Of a stretch of 64,000 nucleotides of DNA, positions 34,881 through 43,188 are shown piece after piece. Position 1 is the stretch's first letter. Each line of letters opens with the position of its first letter. The stretch spans positions 9,025 to 73,024 of the forward strand of contig JBJXGR010000267.1 of assembly GCA_046160045.1 (NCBI GenBank). Direction: 5' to 3'. A program made the translations under genes and the position numbers. The notes beneath the pieces were generated by a model. It saw only the letters and a program-made list of their open reading frames with translations. It ran no database searches and was not told where the DNA came from. Origin of the DNA: CAZGUX01 sp046160045. Lineage in GTDB: Bacteria > Acidobacteriota > Terriglobia > Bryobacterales > Bryobacteraceae.

Positions 34881-35681
34881 CTACCGCCTGAGCAGTTGAT
34901 CGTGCACCCGGGCGACGTACCACATGTAGTGAGAGATACGGTAGTCGTTGGCGGCGCGGCCGATGTGCTCGCGCGCCTTGGCCGCGTCACCTGCCGCCTC
35001 GTAATAGAGTCCGGTGTACAGGTACGCGTAGAAGAGTTCGGTGCCGCCTTCTCCTGCTTTGGCGATCACGTGCGGGACCGTCGCTTTTCCCGCGAACAGA
35101 TCGTGGATCTCCTTCATCGGCACCCGCGAATCGCCCTTCACGGGAATCAGCGCGGCGCGCGCCGCCTTGAAGTTCTCCGCCCTCGCCTTGCAGAGAAAGT
35201 GCCAGACCGCGTTCTCGACGTCGTCCGGGTTGACCGTGCGATGAAGTTCAAACTGCTTCACCCCGTCCGGAAAGCGGCCGGCGTAGTAATACGAAATGCC
35301 GCGCTGCCAGTGGTGCGCTTCCTGGGCGGGGTCGAAGGCGATGGCGCGGTCGAAGTCTTCGATGGAGGCGGCAATCCGGGCGGCCCTGAAGCGGGCGGCG
35401 CCTCGCTGGTTGAACAGGCTCGCCGACTTGGGCTCCAGCCGGATCGCCGTGTCGTAGTCGGCCAGGGCCTCCGGCAGTTTATCCACAGCCTCGCGCAAGG
35501 CGCCCCGCAGCGCGAAGCTTCGGGCGTCGCGCGGAAACAACTCCACCGAGCGATCAGCCAGACGAAACGCCTCGCGGAGGTCGCCGCTGCCATAGGCGTC
35601 GCGGGCGCTCCTTGCCAGCGAGTTCATGTCTTCGGCCGCCGGAAGGGTCAGACAGCACAGCAAGGTCCAGAATGCCCGCAT
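34881..35681 (-). CDS. TPR-repeat secreted protein (NlpI-like)
   Basis: A 266-residue protein with a short signal (MRAFWTLLCCLTLPA) and several tetratricopeptide repeats, for example SFALRGALREAVDKLPEALA and LFNQRGAARFRAARIAASIE. The general layout is like NlpI, a scaffold for envelope hydrolases, although the likeness is broad. ATG 35681 is preferred because it gives an export signal; the frame is open further upstream across the DUF433 promoter. Confidence 0.75.
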   Translation of the reverse strand: MRAFWTLLCCLTLPAAEDMNSLARSARDAYGSGDLREAFRLADRSVELFPRDARSFALRGALREAVDKLPEALADYDTAIRLEPKSASLFNQRGAARFRAARIAASIEDFDRAIAFDPAQEAHHWQRGISYYYAGRFPDGVKQFELHRTVNPDDVENAVWHFLCKARAENFKAARAALIPVKGDSRVPMKEIHDLFAGKATVPHVIAKAGEGGTELFYAYLYTGLYYEAAGDAAKAREHIGRAANDYRISHYMWYVARVHDQLLRR

Positions 35682-35744
35682 CGTCCGATCGTACCAAGCG
35701 CGGCCCGCAAGGGACCGCGACGTTTGTACACTGTAGAAGGCACG

Positions 35745-35975
35745 ATGACGACGGAACGAGTTCATCGAATTACCGTGGAAGCGGAGAAGTGCGGGGGACG
35801 CCCCTGCATCCGCGGCTTTCGCCTTCGTGTATCCGACGTTCTCGGCCTGCTGGCGGCTGGCGCTTCGTTCGAAGAAATTCTTTCTGATTATCCGTTTCTC
35901 GAGAACGAAGACATCCTGGCGGCGTTGGAGTACGCCGCCACCCAGTTGGATCATTCGATTGTTCTCGCTTCGTGA
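35745..35975 (+). CDS. DUF433 family antitoxin
   Basis: A 76-residue protein with the DUF433 pattern: CGGRPCIRGFRLRVSDVLGL, then a helix, LSDYPFLENEDILAALEYAA. DUF433 proteins act as DNA-binding antitoxins next to DUF5615 PIN-like toxins. The stop overlaps the start of such a gene, so this is the antitoxin of a two-gene module. ATG 35745 follows GTAGAAGG. Confidence 0.9.
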   Translation: MTTERVHRITVEAEKCGGRPCIRGFRLRVSDVLGLLAAGASFEEILSDYPFLENEDILAALEYAATQLDHSIVLAS

Positions 35976-36313
35976 GGTTCCTGGTCGATAACCAACTTCC
36001 CGCTGCCCTCGCGCGTGCTCTCAGCACGCGTGGCGAAAACTGTCGGCATGTCTTGGATATCGGCTTGGCGCAGGCAACCGATCCGGATATCTGGCGTTAG
36101 GCTGGCGAAAACGATCTCGTGTTGATCAGTAAAGACGATGACTTCGTTCGCCTGGCGACGCAGCCGCTGGCGGGCGCCCGCTTCAGGTTCGAGCCGCCTT
36201 GGACGCCAGAGACCGGGTTGTTGAAATCAGGTGACGCTACCGCAGCGCGATCGGCCGCATTGCTGTTCCTGCGACCGTCCCTTTCAGCCGGTTGGTCATC
36301 GCCACATACGTAA
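35972..36313 (+). pseudogene. DUF5615 PIN-like toxin with in-frame stop
   Basis: The frame starts GTG 35972, overlapping the antitoxin stop, and reads MRFLVDNQLPAALARALSTR, typical of DUF5615 PIN-like nucleases. At codon 43, TAG (36098-36100) follows DPDIWR; the same frame continues AGENDLVLISKDDDFVRLAT, the second conserved acidic motif (KDDDF). Beyond about 36235 it runs into DNA that codes the cyclase on the other strand, so the usual toxin C-terminus is missing. The toxin is therefore both interrupted and truncated, while the antitoxin is intact. Confidence 0.82.
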
Positions 36314-37241
36314 ACCGGTACGCCTTGTCCCGCGCCAACTCCTCCAGGAAATGGAACTCCCCGATGTGGACGCCCTGTTCCACCAGCAGGTACTCATGCA
36401 CCGGAATCACCGCGTTTGGCATCGCTGGGTCCTTGCCCACCTCCGTCCCGCTGGTATCGGCGCCGATGATGACCGCGCCCTTCTGCTCCACCAGCCACAT
36501 GGCCCCTTCCAGCGTCAGCCCCGCCGAATCGTGCTGCGCCAGTTTCGTGTGATCAGCGCCGGTCTCGCCCCAGTAGCGAAGGGTTCCCGTCCGGATCATG
36601 ACGATGTCGCCGGGTTCGACATCGACCCCTTGCTTCGCCAGGGCGGCCTGTAGATCCTTGGGTCCGATGGGGTAGTTCGCCGGCAGCGCCTCGACGCCCT
36701 TCCACCCGGCGACATCGATCAGGACGGCGCGTCCGATCACCGGCGGAATCGTGTCCGCGTCCGCTTTCAGGATGCCGAAATCGAAATCGTGCTGCGCCGC
36801 GCGGAAGCCGTTGTACCAGTGGTTGTCGTCGCCGCTGGAGATGTGCCCGAGGCCGTCGATCTGCGTGCCGACGTTATCCGAAATGAACAGCGCGCAACTG
36901 TGCCAGCCCAGTTTCTTCGGGCTTGAGAGAAACGGGCTGTCCTTGCCGCGCTTCTCCCCTTCCGGCGTCCGGTACGACATGATCTCGGTCGGCGAATGGC
37001 CGGGCCACTTGAACGACGTGCGGTCCACCCTCACGCCGAGATCGTACACCTTGCCGGTCTTGACTTCGCGCAGGGCGCGCAGGATCTGGCCCGGCGTGTT
37101 GATGGCGTTCAGGGCGCCAAGCTCATCGTTCTTCCCGTAGACCCAGCCGAAGCCCTTGCCTTTGGTCCACCCCTTGGGCGCCTGGGCTTGGAGGGAAGCG
37201 GCCAACAGGGCCGCGCAACCGATCATAGTGAGAGTCCGCAT
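36237..37241 (-). CDS. Cyclase family protein (kynurenine formamidase-like)
   Basis: A 334-residue secreted protein with a signal peptide (about 1-21, TMIGCAALLAASLQA) and the PF04199 cyclase fold. The metal-binding motif region reads SDNVGTQIDGLGHISSGDD, and later PGDIVMIRTGTLRYWG and GADTSGTEVG. Relatives hydrolyse N-formylkynurenine, isatin or ring amides with a divalent metal; the substrate here is open. ATG 37241 is preferred for its signal peptide. Confidence 0.85.
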   Translation of the reverse strand: MRTLTMIGCAALLAASLQAQAPKGWTKGKGFGWVYGKNDELGALNAINTPGQILRALREVKTGKVYDLGVRVDRTSFKWPGHSPTEIMSYRTPEGEKRGKDSPFLSSPKKLGWHSCALFISDNVGTQIDGLGHISSGDDNHWYNGFRAAQHDFDFGILKADADTIPPVIGRAVLIDVAGWKGVEALPANYPIGPKDLQAALAKQGVDVEPGDIVMIRTGTLRYWGETGADHTKLAQHDSAGLTLEGAMWLVEQKGAVIIGADTSGTEVGKDPAMPNAVIPVHEYLLVEQGVHIGEFHFLEELARDKAYRFTYVAMTNRLKGTVAGTAMRPIALR

Positions 37242-37548
37242 GAGGCGTATTGTATGGCAAGGGTAGTGTCCGACTAAAGGCTCTTTGGAGGAGATGGGAT
37301 GCCCCTTTTGGGGTGCGGACCGGCATACCACACGACAACCTTCCAGACTTCCGTTCCATCGGGTGCCGCGCCAACCAGTCAAACGCATTGATGGCATTCT
37401 GCGTTGCAGCGTCAGTCAGAGAATCCCTCTTGTTGTAGGCGAAGAGCGACCACACGTGCGATGGAGATGCCCGCCTGGCAGGATCGCTTATTTCAAGTGA
37501 CTGGACCTCTTCCGACCCGTCGGGGTCATTAGTTGGCTTAGTCGACAA
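37123..37548 (-). CDS. Small unknown gene after the Phd-like antitoxin, possibly decayed
   Basis: A 141-codon frame that overlaps the end of the Phd-like gene by 11 bp and begins at TTG 37548. Only the first 85-90 residues (EISDPARRASPSHVWSLFAY and NAINAFDWLARHP) look protein-like; the rest reads through the start of the cyclase gene in another frame. By position it could be a toxin partner, but I recognise no toxin fold. Confidence 0.3.
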   Translation of the reverse strand: MSTKPTNDPDGSEEVQSLEISDPARRASPSHVWSLFAYNKRDSLTDAATQNAINAFDWLARHPMERKSGRLSCGMPVRTPKGASHLLQRAFSRTLPLPYNTPHADSHYDRLRGPVGRFPPSPGAQGVDQRQGLRLGLREER

Positions 37549-38050
37549 CTTTCGGCTCTCTGCCGATCGTGTTCGGATCGGTCAGGGGTACCTCCTCCCT
37601 TGTCGATCCGTGAACCTCCTCAAAAATTCCACTCATGGCCAGTAAGGCGCTCTCGTGCCATTCGTGGATGACCGCGTCCACCTCCTCCCACTTCCCGGTT
37701 TCACCAGTTGCGACGATAGAGGCAGCCAGGAAGTCACGGATCAACTTGCGAAGGTCCGAACGATCGAATGCCTTCAGCCACGCCATTGAAGCCGAAGGTT
37801 CTTTCCCCTCGGCAACATTGAGCGCCCCCTCGATCATCGCCAAGGTCGGTCCAAAACGTAACGCCGTTCTGACAAGATCAGCAGCTAAGTCGCGCCGCAG
37901 AAGCGCAAACAGTTCTCCATTTCGCGAAATCGTTACGGGCCGATCCCGAGCTTGATCCAGCACGCTTCCAGAGCGCCGGTTAAGGTCAGTTGACGAAACA
38001 ATAGGATCCCCGAAAGTGCCCAGAAACTCAGCCAGCCCAACGCCACCCAT
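37538..38050 (-). CDS. Phd/YefM-like type II antitoxin
   Basis: A 170-residue protein. The N-terminal half matches the Phd/YefM DNA-binding fold (IVSSTDLNRRSGSVLDQARD, PVTISRNGELFALLRRD). The longer C-terminal part (KWEEVDAVIHEWHESALLAM) would bind a toxin. ATG 38050 is chosen over GTG 38056 because AGGAGG lies six bases upstream of the ATG. A palindrome in the upstream region could be its operator. No clear toxin follows. Confidence 0.7.
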   Translation of the reverse strand: MGGVGLAEFLGTFGDPIVSSTDLNRRSGSVLDQARDRPVTISRNGELFALLRRDLAADLVRTALRFGPTLAMIEGALNVAEGKEPSASMAWLKAFDRSDLRKLIRDFLAASIVATGETGKWEEVDAVIHEWHESALLAMSGIFEEVHGSTREEVPLTDPNTIGREPKVVD

Positions 38051-38410
38051 ATCCACCCTCCTGTCGTCTACGTATTATATCACGTACGATCAAACGTATA
38101 ATTATACGCACCAGTTGGACGGTGATTCAACTCCTCGCGAAGGCGAACAGCGGTACTCGCCTGCGGATCACGTCTGGACTCTGGCGGACCTACTTGCTTC
38201 CTGAAAGTGGTCGAGCACGTTTCCATAGCTAATCCTCATGTCGTTCGCCCTTTCTTCACTTGGAGTCAAGTAGTTTTTGCCCAATAAATACAACATGTTG
38301 CGTTTCGCTAGAAGATGCGCTACGCTGTATCTTGTAGTCTCTGCCTCGAATCCAACCCCACCCAACTGCTTAGAGCTTCTCCTCGCTGCTATCTATTTGG
38401 GTAATTCGGA
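38051..38410. other. AT-rich gap with palindromic operator-like site
   Basis: CGTATAATTATACG (38095-38108) is a perfect 14-bp palindrome, with further CGTA-type half sites at about 38070-38088 and a TATAAT on the minus strand at 38074-38079. This fits a promoter-operator for the leftward Phd-like gene. A 65-codon minus-strand frame (38168-38365, TTG start) is open but weakly supported. Confidence 0.5.
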
Positions 38411-38803
38411 ATGCCAGACTCCCCTAAGCCAAAGATAGCCTTCCACATGATCAAGGCGAGCGGCTTTCGCGTTGTTCATGTTGACGGTGCCCACGGTGGA
38501 CTTACGCCTCACGGACAGATTTTCGCTGTAGTCTATAGCGAGCGACCCGCAATCCCTCAAATCGTTGTGCATCCCCTTGAATCCAGCGGGACACTGGGGG
38601 AAGAGATTACAGCGGAGCGCATAACCAAAGGTGGCATTGTTCGTGAGTTGGAGGTTGGGCTCACTATGAACCTAGCCGTTGCCGAAGGTATTCACAAATG
38701 GCTAGGCAACAAGATCAGCGAACTAAAGGTGCTGACAAGCGACGGCAAGCGAGAAGCTAATGACTCAGGTACCGTACAGGGAAATCCTCAAACAACAGAA
38801 TAG
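38411..38803 (+). CDS. Hypothetical protein, first of a three-gene cassette
   Basis: A 130-residue cytoplasmic protein, unnamed. It shows FRVVHVDGAHGGLTPHGQIF, VYSERPAIPQIV and GIVRELEVGLTMNLAVAEGI, then HKWLGNKISEL. I have the impression of a widespread uncharacterised family of this shape, but cannot name it. It overlaps or nearly abuts the next gene and has the lower GC of this segment. Confidence 0.65.
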   Translation: MPDSPKPKIAFHMIKASGFRVVHVDGAHGGLTPHGQIFAVVYSERPAIPQIVVHPLESSGTLGEEITAERITKGGIVRELEVGLTMNLAVAEGIHKWLGNKISELKVLTSDGKREANDSGTVQGNPQTTE

Positions 38804-39356
38804 TCCAATGGAGAAACCAGGGCTACTGGTGGCGAGGGCTCTTCTAGTGGCTTCGCTTGGCCTCCCCGCTGTCCCATCGGGAGCGACCTATATGCAGAAT
38901 CGACCCATAGATGGAACTTCTACCACAGTGATTTGGCCCCATGCGCTTAAGGATATTGCGCCGCATGAGGATGTGGTTGTTGCGCGGATATCCAAGCAAA
39001 TCCAAGGTTTCATGAGTGATCCCGAACTCCTCGATGAGGGCGAACCTCCACCCTCGCAAAATGTTGCGGCTGAGCTCCTCGGTCTCATTCGCGGGGCCTC
39101 GCACCACATGCTGATCCCAATGCCAACTGGAAGGGTATCGGCGTTTTTCGGAGAACTAAATGTAGTGTGGCGGTCTGGTGGCGACATCGTTCGATTGGCG
39201 TGTTTCAGCAACCGACCCCCCATCATTCAGTTCGGCACCATATCCGCACCATTGGGCTCCTATAGATCCGAACCTGTCGCTACAACAGAGTCGCTCGCTC
39301 GTCACTTAACTGCGCTCATGACTGTCGAGTCGACGCAAGAGACTGAAGAGGGCTAG
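38760..39356 (+). CDS. Hypothetical protein, second of the cassette
   Basis: Up to 198 residues. ATG 38760 follows a GAGAAG sequence and overlaps the previous gene by 44 bp; ATG 38808 would start 4 bp after its stop and give 182 residues. A hydrophobic stretch (LLVARALLVASLGLPAV) lies near the N-terminus. The C-terminal half (SAFFGELNVVWRSGGDIVRL, FGTISAPLGSYR) looks like a compact beta domain. Unknown function; the tight packing suggests cotranslation with its neighbours. Confidence 0.6.
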   Translation: MTQVPYREILKQQNSPMEKPGLLVARALLVASLGLPAVPSGATYMQNRPIDGTSTTVIWPHALKDIAPHEDVVVARISKQIQGFMSDPELLDEGEPPPSQNVAAELLGLIRGASHHMLIPMPTGRVSAFFGELNVVWRSGGDIVRLACFSNRPPIIQFGTISAPLGSYRSEPVATTESLARHLTALMTVESTQETEEG

Positions 39357-39402
39357 CGTCGGGAGCGCAACCACTATCTGGCTGGAACATGCTCACCGGG
39401 CT

Positions 39403-39747
39403 TTGCGCCCAAAGTGGATTGACAGCGAAGGCCTACTCACAAGCGAGGCATACCGCCGCCGCCCCGACGTGGACAAAGACGGATTGTCGGTGGCGTGTTC
39501 TCACGCCCACGCCAAACAACTTCAGAACAGTGGATGTGGTGTGGCGGCTCTCCGTATTATCGCGGTTGAGAAAATTGGGTTGTCGGTGGTTAGGCTGGAC
39601 ACCGATCCGCACGGCTATATCGATGGAGTTCCTTTTTGGTCTGAAGATGCCAATTCAAGCCAATACAACTTGGCCATGCATATTGCTGATCGTTTGGTTG
39701 AGTTGTCTGTTGTCCAGTTGGATCGCTGGCGACGACCTCCCTCTTGA
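39403..39747 (+). CDS. Hypothetical protein, third of the cassette
   Basis: About 114 residues from TTG 39403; the frame is open further upstream without a usual start codon, so the true start is unsure. It contains DVDKDGLSVACSHAH, GCGVAALRIIAVEKIGLSVV and a C-terminal helix AMHIADRLVELSVV. The D-G-L-S-V motif followed by a G-V-A-x-L strand looks like a recurring family of small unknown proteins. It ends about 90 bp before the ARG boxes of argF. Confidence 0.5.
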   Translation: MRPKWIDSEGLLTSEAYRRRPDVDKDGLSVACSHAHAKQLQNSGCGVAALRIIAVEKIGLSVVRLDTDPHGYIDGVPFWSEDANSSQYNLAMHIADRLVELSVVQLDRWRRPPS

Positions 39748-39839
39748 CAGATCGCGCTTCTTCTGGATCGCCCCCCTTGCACGCACCCTCGGACACTACC
39801 CAGCGCCAGTTCCGGTTGACGCACCCGGCGGGATGTGTA

Positions 39840-39868
39840 ATTATTCATTGTGGTGAATAATCATTCAC
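39840..39868 (+). promoter_or_regulatory. ARG boxes (ArgR operator) before argF
   Basis: Two overlapping palindromes: ATTATTCA-TTGTGG-TGAATAAT (39840-39861) and GTGAATAATCATTCAC (39853-39868). The second matches the ArgR consensus TGAAT-N4-ATTCA. They end 9 bp before the argF start, so bound ArgR would block initiation. argR itself is at 42754. Confidence 0.8.
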
Positions 39869-39877
39869 AGGAGGAGC

Positions 39878-40828
39878 ATGCCCATGCCTGCCGTTCTCTT
39901 GCCTGACCAGATTATGCGGATGAATGCCCCCGATTTCACCTGCGACCTCGATCTGCTCGACGATGAAGTCTACAAGCTTCTCGAACTGACCGCCGAGATG
40001 AAGCAGGGTCCTACGCGCTACGCGCAGGCACTCACCGGCAAGTCGGCGGCGCTGTTGTTCGAGAAGCCCTCCTTGCGCACCAAGGTGACCTTTGAGCTGG
40101 CGATGAAACAACTGGGCGGCGATACGGTGGCGAGCGAGGGCATCATCGGGTCGCGCGAGCCGTTGAAGGACGTGGCGCGGAATCTCGACCGCTGGGTGAA
40201 CGGCATTGTGGCGCGGACCTTTTCGCAAACGACGATCGACGATCTGGCCCGCTGGTCGTCGGTGCCGGTCATCAACGCCCTCACCGACCGTTATCATCCC
40301 TGCCAGGCGCTGGCGGATGTATTCACCATGACGGAACAGTTGGGCGAGGTGAGGGGCCGGAATCTGGCTTATGTCGGCGACGGCAACAACGTGGCGCATT
40401 CGCTGATGCTGACCGCGGCGCGGTTGGGAATGAATGTGAATGTCGCGACGCCGAAAGGCTACTCGCCCGATCCGGGCATCACGTCCCGGGCCATGAGCGC
40501 GGCTGCGGTGGCGGGTGGGCGGCTGACGCTGACGCACGATGCCCCTGCGGCGGTTCGCGGGGCGGATGTGGTGTACACGGACGTTTGGGCGAGCATGGGG
40601 CAGGAGTCGGAGGCCGAGACCCGGCGCGGTCATTTCCAGCCCTACCAGGTGAACGAACAGCTCTTCGCGCTGGCCAGACCGGATGCGATTTTCCTCCATT
40701 GCCTGCCGGCCAGGCGAGGCGAGGAGGTGACGGACGCGGTCATCGAGTCGCCGAATTCACGCGTGTTCGACCAGGCGGAGAACCGCCTGCACACGCAGAA
40801 AGCGCTGTTGCTGATGCTCCTCGGCTAG
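39878..40828 (+). CDS. argF: Ornithine carbamoyltransferase
   Basis: A 316-residue enzyme that joins carbamoyl phosphate and ornithine to citrulline in arginine synthesis. The carbamoyl-phosphate motif is FEKPSLRTKVTFE (the usual S-T-R-T reads S-L-R-T), with HPCQALAD and the ornithine/catalytic HCLPARRGEEV. GGAGG precedes ATG 39878 by only 3 bases and a second ATG (39884) by 9, so the latter may be the true start. The gene leads the argF-argH-argR cluster under the ARG boxes. Confidence 0.94.
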   Translation: MPMPAVLLPDQIMRMNAPDFTCDLDLLDDEVYKLLELTAEMKQGPTRYAQALTGKSAALLFEKPSLRTKVTFELAMKQLGGDTVASEGIIGSREPLKDVARNLDRWVNGIVARTFSQTTIDDLARWSSVPVINALTDRYHPCQALADVFTMTEQLGEVRGRNLAYVGDGNNVAHSLMLTAARLGMNVNVATPKGYSPDPGITSRAMSAAAVAGGRLTLTHDAPAAVRGADVVYTDVWASMGQESEAETRRGHFQPYQVNEQLFALARPDAIFLHCLPARRGEEVTDAVIESPNSRVFDQAENRLHTQKALLLMLLG

Positions 40829-40844
40829 GCTTCCACGAATCGGA

Positions 40845-40890
40845 GCCGCGACCCCTTCTGAGCCGCGACCGTTAGGGAGCGGTGGCTTGC
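40845..40890. repeat. GAGCCGCGACC-type intergenic repeat
   Basis: GGAGCCGCGACC followed by a second copy, GAGCCGCGACCGTTAGGGAG, in the argF-argH gap. The family recurs at 42374-42540 and at 46124-46146. Confidence 0.65.
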
Positions 40891-40958
40891 CAGGGAACGG
40901 CCAAACGCCTGCAGGAACCAATGACTGATCTCCAATCACCACCCGGAGCCTCCTCACG

Positions 40959-42353
40959 ATGAAACTCTGGGGCGGCAGATTCGAAACCGGACCCGCCGAG
41001 GTCTTCGAACGCTTTTCCGGCTCCCTTCACTTCGACGGGCGTCTCCTGGATGTGGATGTCCGGGGCTCGCAGGCGTTCGCCCGCGCCCTGGAACGCGTCG
41101 GCATTCTCACGGCGGCCGAACGTGAGGCGCTCGACTCCGCCCTTGAATCGATCCGCACGGACGCGGCGGCCGATCCAAAATTCCTCGCCGGCGCGGCCGA
41201 TGAAGACGTCCACACTGTAGTCATCCGCCTCTTGAAAGAGCGCGCCGGCGCCGTGGCCGACAAGATCCACACTGGCCGCAGCCGCAACGAGCAGGTCTCG
41301 CTCGATGTCCGCTTGTGGCTGCGCGAAGAGTGCGACCGGGTTCGCGAGCGCCTGGCGGCGTTCATGGAATCGCTCCTGAATCTGGCCGGGCGTCACCCGG
41401 ATGCCGTGATTCCCGGCTACACCCACCTCCGCCGCGCGCAGGCCGTGCTCTGGCCGCACTACGTCCTGGCTTTTTTCGAGATGTTCGCCCGCGACTGGGA
41501 GCGCTTCGGTGACGCCCGGCGGCGGATCAATGTGCTCCCGCTCGGCTCCGGCGCGCTGGCCGGAAGCGGCTTCCCCTTCGACCGCCACGCGATCGCGCGC
41601 GACCTGGGCTTCGACGCGATCACCTTCAACAGCATGGACGTCTCGGCCGACCGGGACTTCGCGCTGGATTTTATGTACGCCGCCTCGGTTACGATGCTGC
41701 ACCTGAGCCGCCTCGCCGAGGATTGGATCCTCTATTCGAGCGAGGAATTCGGCTGGATGGAACTGGGCGACGGCGTCACGAGCGGTTCCAGCCTGATGCC
41801 GCAAAAGAAGAATCCCGATTCGCTGGAACTCATTCGCGGCAAATCCGGCCGCGTCATTGGCGACTTGACCGCGCTGCTGGTGACGGTGAAAGGACTGCCC
41901 ACGACCTACAATCGCGATCTGCAGGAAGGCTGGGAGCCCTTGTTCGATTCCGCCGCTCAGGTCAGCGGCTCGCTGGAAATGTCTCGTGTCGTGGCGGACT
42001 CCGTCGTCTTGCGCCCGGAGATCCCGCGCGGCGCGGCCGAAGAGAGTTGGGTCGTGGCCACCGACCTGGCGGAGGCGTTGTCCCGCTCCGGCACGCCGTT
42101 CCATCGGGCGCACCAACTGGTGGGAGCGCTGGTGCTGGAAAGCCTGAAGCGCGGAAGAAAACCCGCGGACTGGACGGACACGGAACTCGCGGCCTTCGCG
42201 CCCGAGTTCGCGGCGCAATCGTTCGCCCGCTTCATGCAACCGCGGGAGGGCATGAAGTCACGCGAGATTCCCGGAGGCACGGGCCCGGATCACGTGGCGA
42301 AGGCCCTGGAACAGGCGCAAGAACGCCTGAAACGAATGTCAGAGGGGCTGTAG
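40959..42353 (+). CDS. argH: Argininosuccinate lyase
   Basis: A 464-residue fumarase-superfamily enzyme that splits argininosuccinate to arginine and fumarate, the last step of arginine synthesis. It begins MKLWGGRFETGPAEVFERFS, has the superfamily signature GSSLMPQKKNPD (with the catalytic serine loop), TGRSRNEQVSLDVRLW and PGYTHLRRAQ. The length is normal. It lies between argF and argR on the same strand; argG is not in the window. Confidence 0.96.
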   Translation: MKLWGGRFETGPAEVFERFSGSLHFDGRLLDVDVRGSQAFARALERVGILTAAEREALDSALESIRTDAAADPKFLAGAADEDVHTVVIRLLKERAGAVADKIHTGRSRNEQVSLDVRLWLREECDRVRERLAAFMESLLNLAGRHPDAVIPGYTHLRRAQAVLWPHYVLAFFEMFARDWERFGDARRRINVLPLGSGALAGSGFPFDRHAIARDLGFDAITFNSMDVSADRDFALDFMYAASVTMLHLSRLAEDWILYSSEEFGWMELGDGVTSGSSLMPQKKNPDSLELIRGKSGRVIGDLTALLVTVKGLPTTYNRDLQEGWEPLFDSAAQVSGSLEMSRVVADSVVLRPEIPRGAAEESWVVATDLAEALSRSGTPFHRAHQLVGALVLESLKRGRKPADWTDTELAAFAPEFAAQSFARFMQPREGMKSREIPGGTGPDHVAKALEQAQERLKRMSEGL

Positions 42354-42753
42354 TGATGAGATCCAAATCTGCACTGAGCCGCGACCTGCTCAGCCCCGAC
42401 CTTCTGAGCCGCGAACTTCTACTCTGTGACCGCATGTATTTTCTTGCACTTGGGCAGGCCCTGCGCCGCGGTCTCTTACCGTTCAATCCGTCTCCGACGG
42501 AGGCCCCGCTGAGCCGCGACCGTGAGGGAGCGGTGGCTCCCGGTCCCGATCTGTTCACCGCCATTAAGGAAGCGGTGGCCCGTCAGTTCAGTGAATACCG
42601 CACGCTCGGAGGCTGGGAAAAAACGGGACAGCCACCCCGTTTCCCGATCAGCGTTTTGTGGAGAACCAACGATTTGTGCCCGGGAAACGGGGTGACCGTC
42701 CCTGTTTTTTCAAGGATTCTCACGCTCGCGGCTCCGTCGCCTGAGTCTCTCGC
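42354..42753. other. argH-argR gap filled with repeats
   Basis: No gene seen. GAGCCGCGACC-type repeats occupy 42374-42410 and 42510-42540, and the inverted-arm element occupies 42616-42715. Expression of argR must cross or start within these repeats; I see no ARG box here. Confidence 0.6.
42616..42715. repeat. REPIN/MITE-like inverted-arm element, copy 2
   Basis: Reverse-orientation copy of 731-830. Arms: GGGAAAAAACGGGACAGCCA from 42618 and, on the other strand from about 42713, GAAAAAACAGGGACGGTCAC. The loop, read on the minus strand, is GGCACAAATCGTTGGTTCTC, close to the loop at 764. It ends 39 bp before the argR start. Confidence 0.8.
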
Positions 42754-43188
42754 ATGAGTAAAAGCTACCGCCACGGTCAAATCGTCAAGCTCATCCGCTC
42801 CCAGCAGATCATGACGCAGGACGAACTGGCCAAAGCTCTCAAGAAGACCGGCATCGCCGCCACGCAGGTGACGCTGTCCCGCGACATCCGCGAACTTCGC
42901 CTCGTTAAGACCCACGACGGTTATCGCGAGCTGGACGCGAGCGAATCCGGGCCGTCGTTTGAAACGCTCGCCACGGAGTTCCTCATCGACGTGCGCCTGG
43001 CGCAAAACCTGGTAGTGCTCAAGACGGCGCCTGGACATGCGAATTCGGTAGCCGTGGCGCTGGACAACCAGGAGTGGCACGAGGTAGTCGGAACGATCGC
43101 GGGAGACGATACCATCCTGGTCATCTCTCCCGACAACGCGACCGCGGAAGGCTTACAAAAGCGCTTTATCGAGCTTCTGAAAGTCTGA
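42754..43188 (+). CDS. argR: Arginine repressor ArgR
   Basis: A 144-residue regulator with an N-terminal winged helix (QIVKLIRSQQIMTQDELAKA, VTLSRDIRELRLVK) and a C-terminal hexamerisation and arginine-binding domain (GHANSVAVALDNQEWHEVVG, GTIAGDDTIL). With arginine bound it represses biosynthesis genes at ARG boxes, such as those before argF. The 3' end overlaps the convergent thioredoxin-like gene by 23 bp. Confidence 0.95.
   Translation: MSKSYRHGQIVKLIRSQQIMTQDELAKALKKTGIAATQVTLSRDIRELRLVKTHDGYRELDASESGPSFETLATEFLIDVRLAQNLVVLKTAPGHANSVAVALDNQEWHEVVGTIAGDDTILVISPDNATAEGLQKRFIELLKV

Noticed and set aside
38168..38365. A 65-codon minus-strand gene in the low-GC gap
   Set aside because: TTG start, distant ribosome-site-like sequence and no recognisable motif; not enough support.
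39389..39856. A 155-codon frame over the third cassette gene
   Set aside because: It runs through the ARG boxes and has biased, unstructured composition; the frame at 39403-39747 is the protein-like one.
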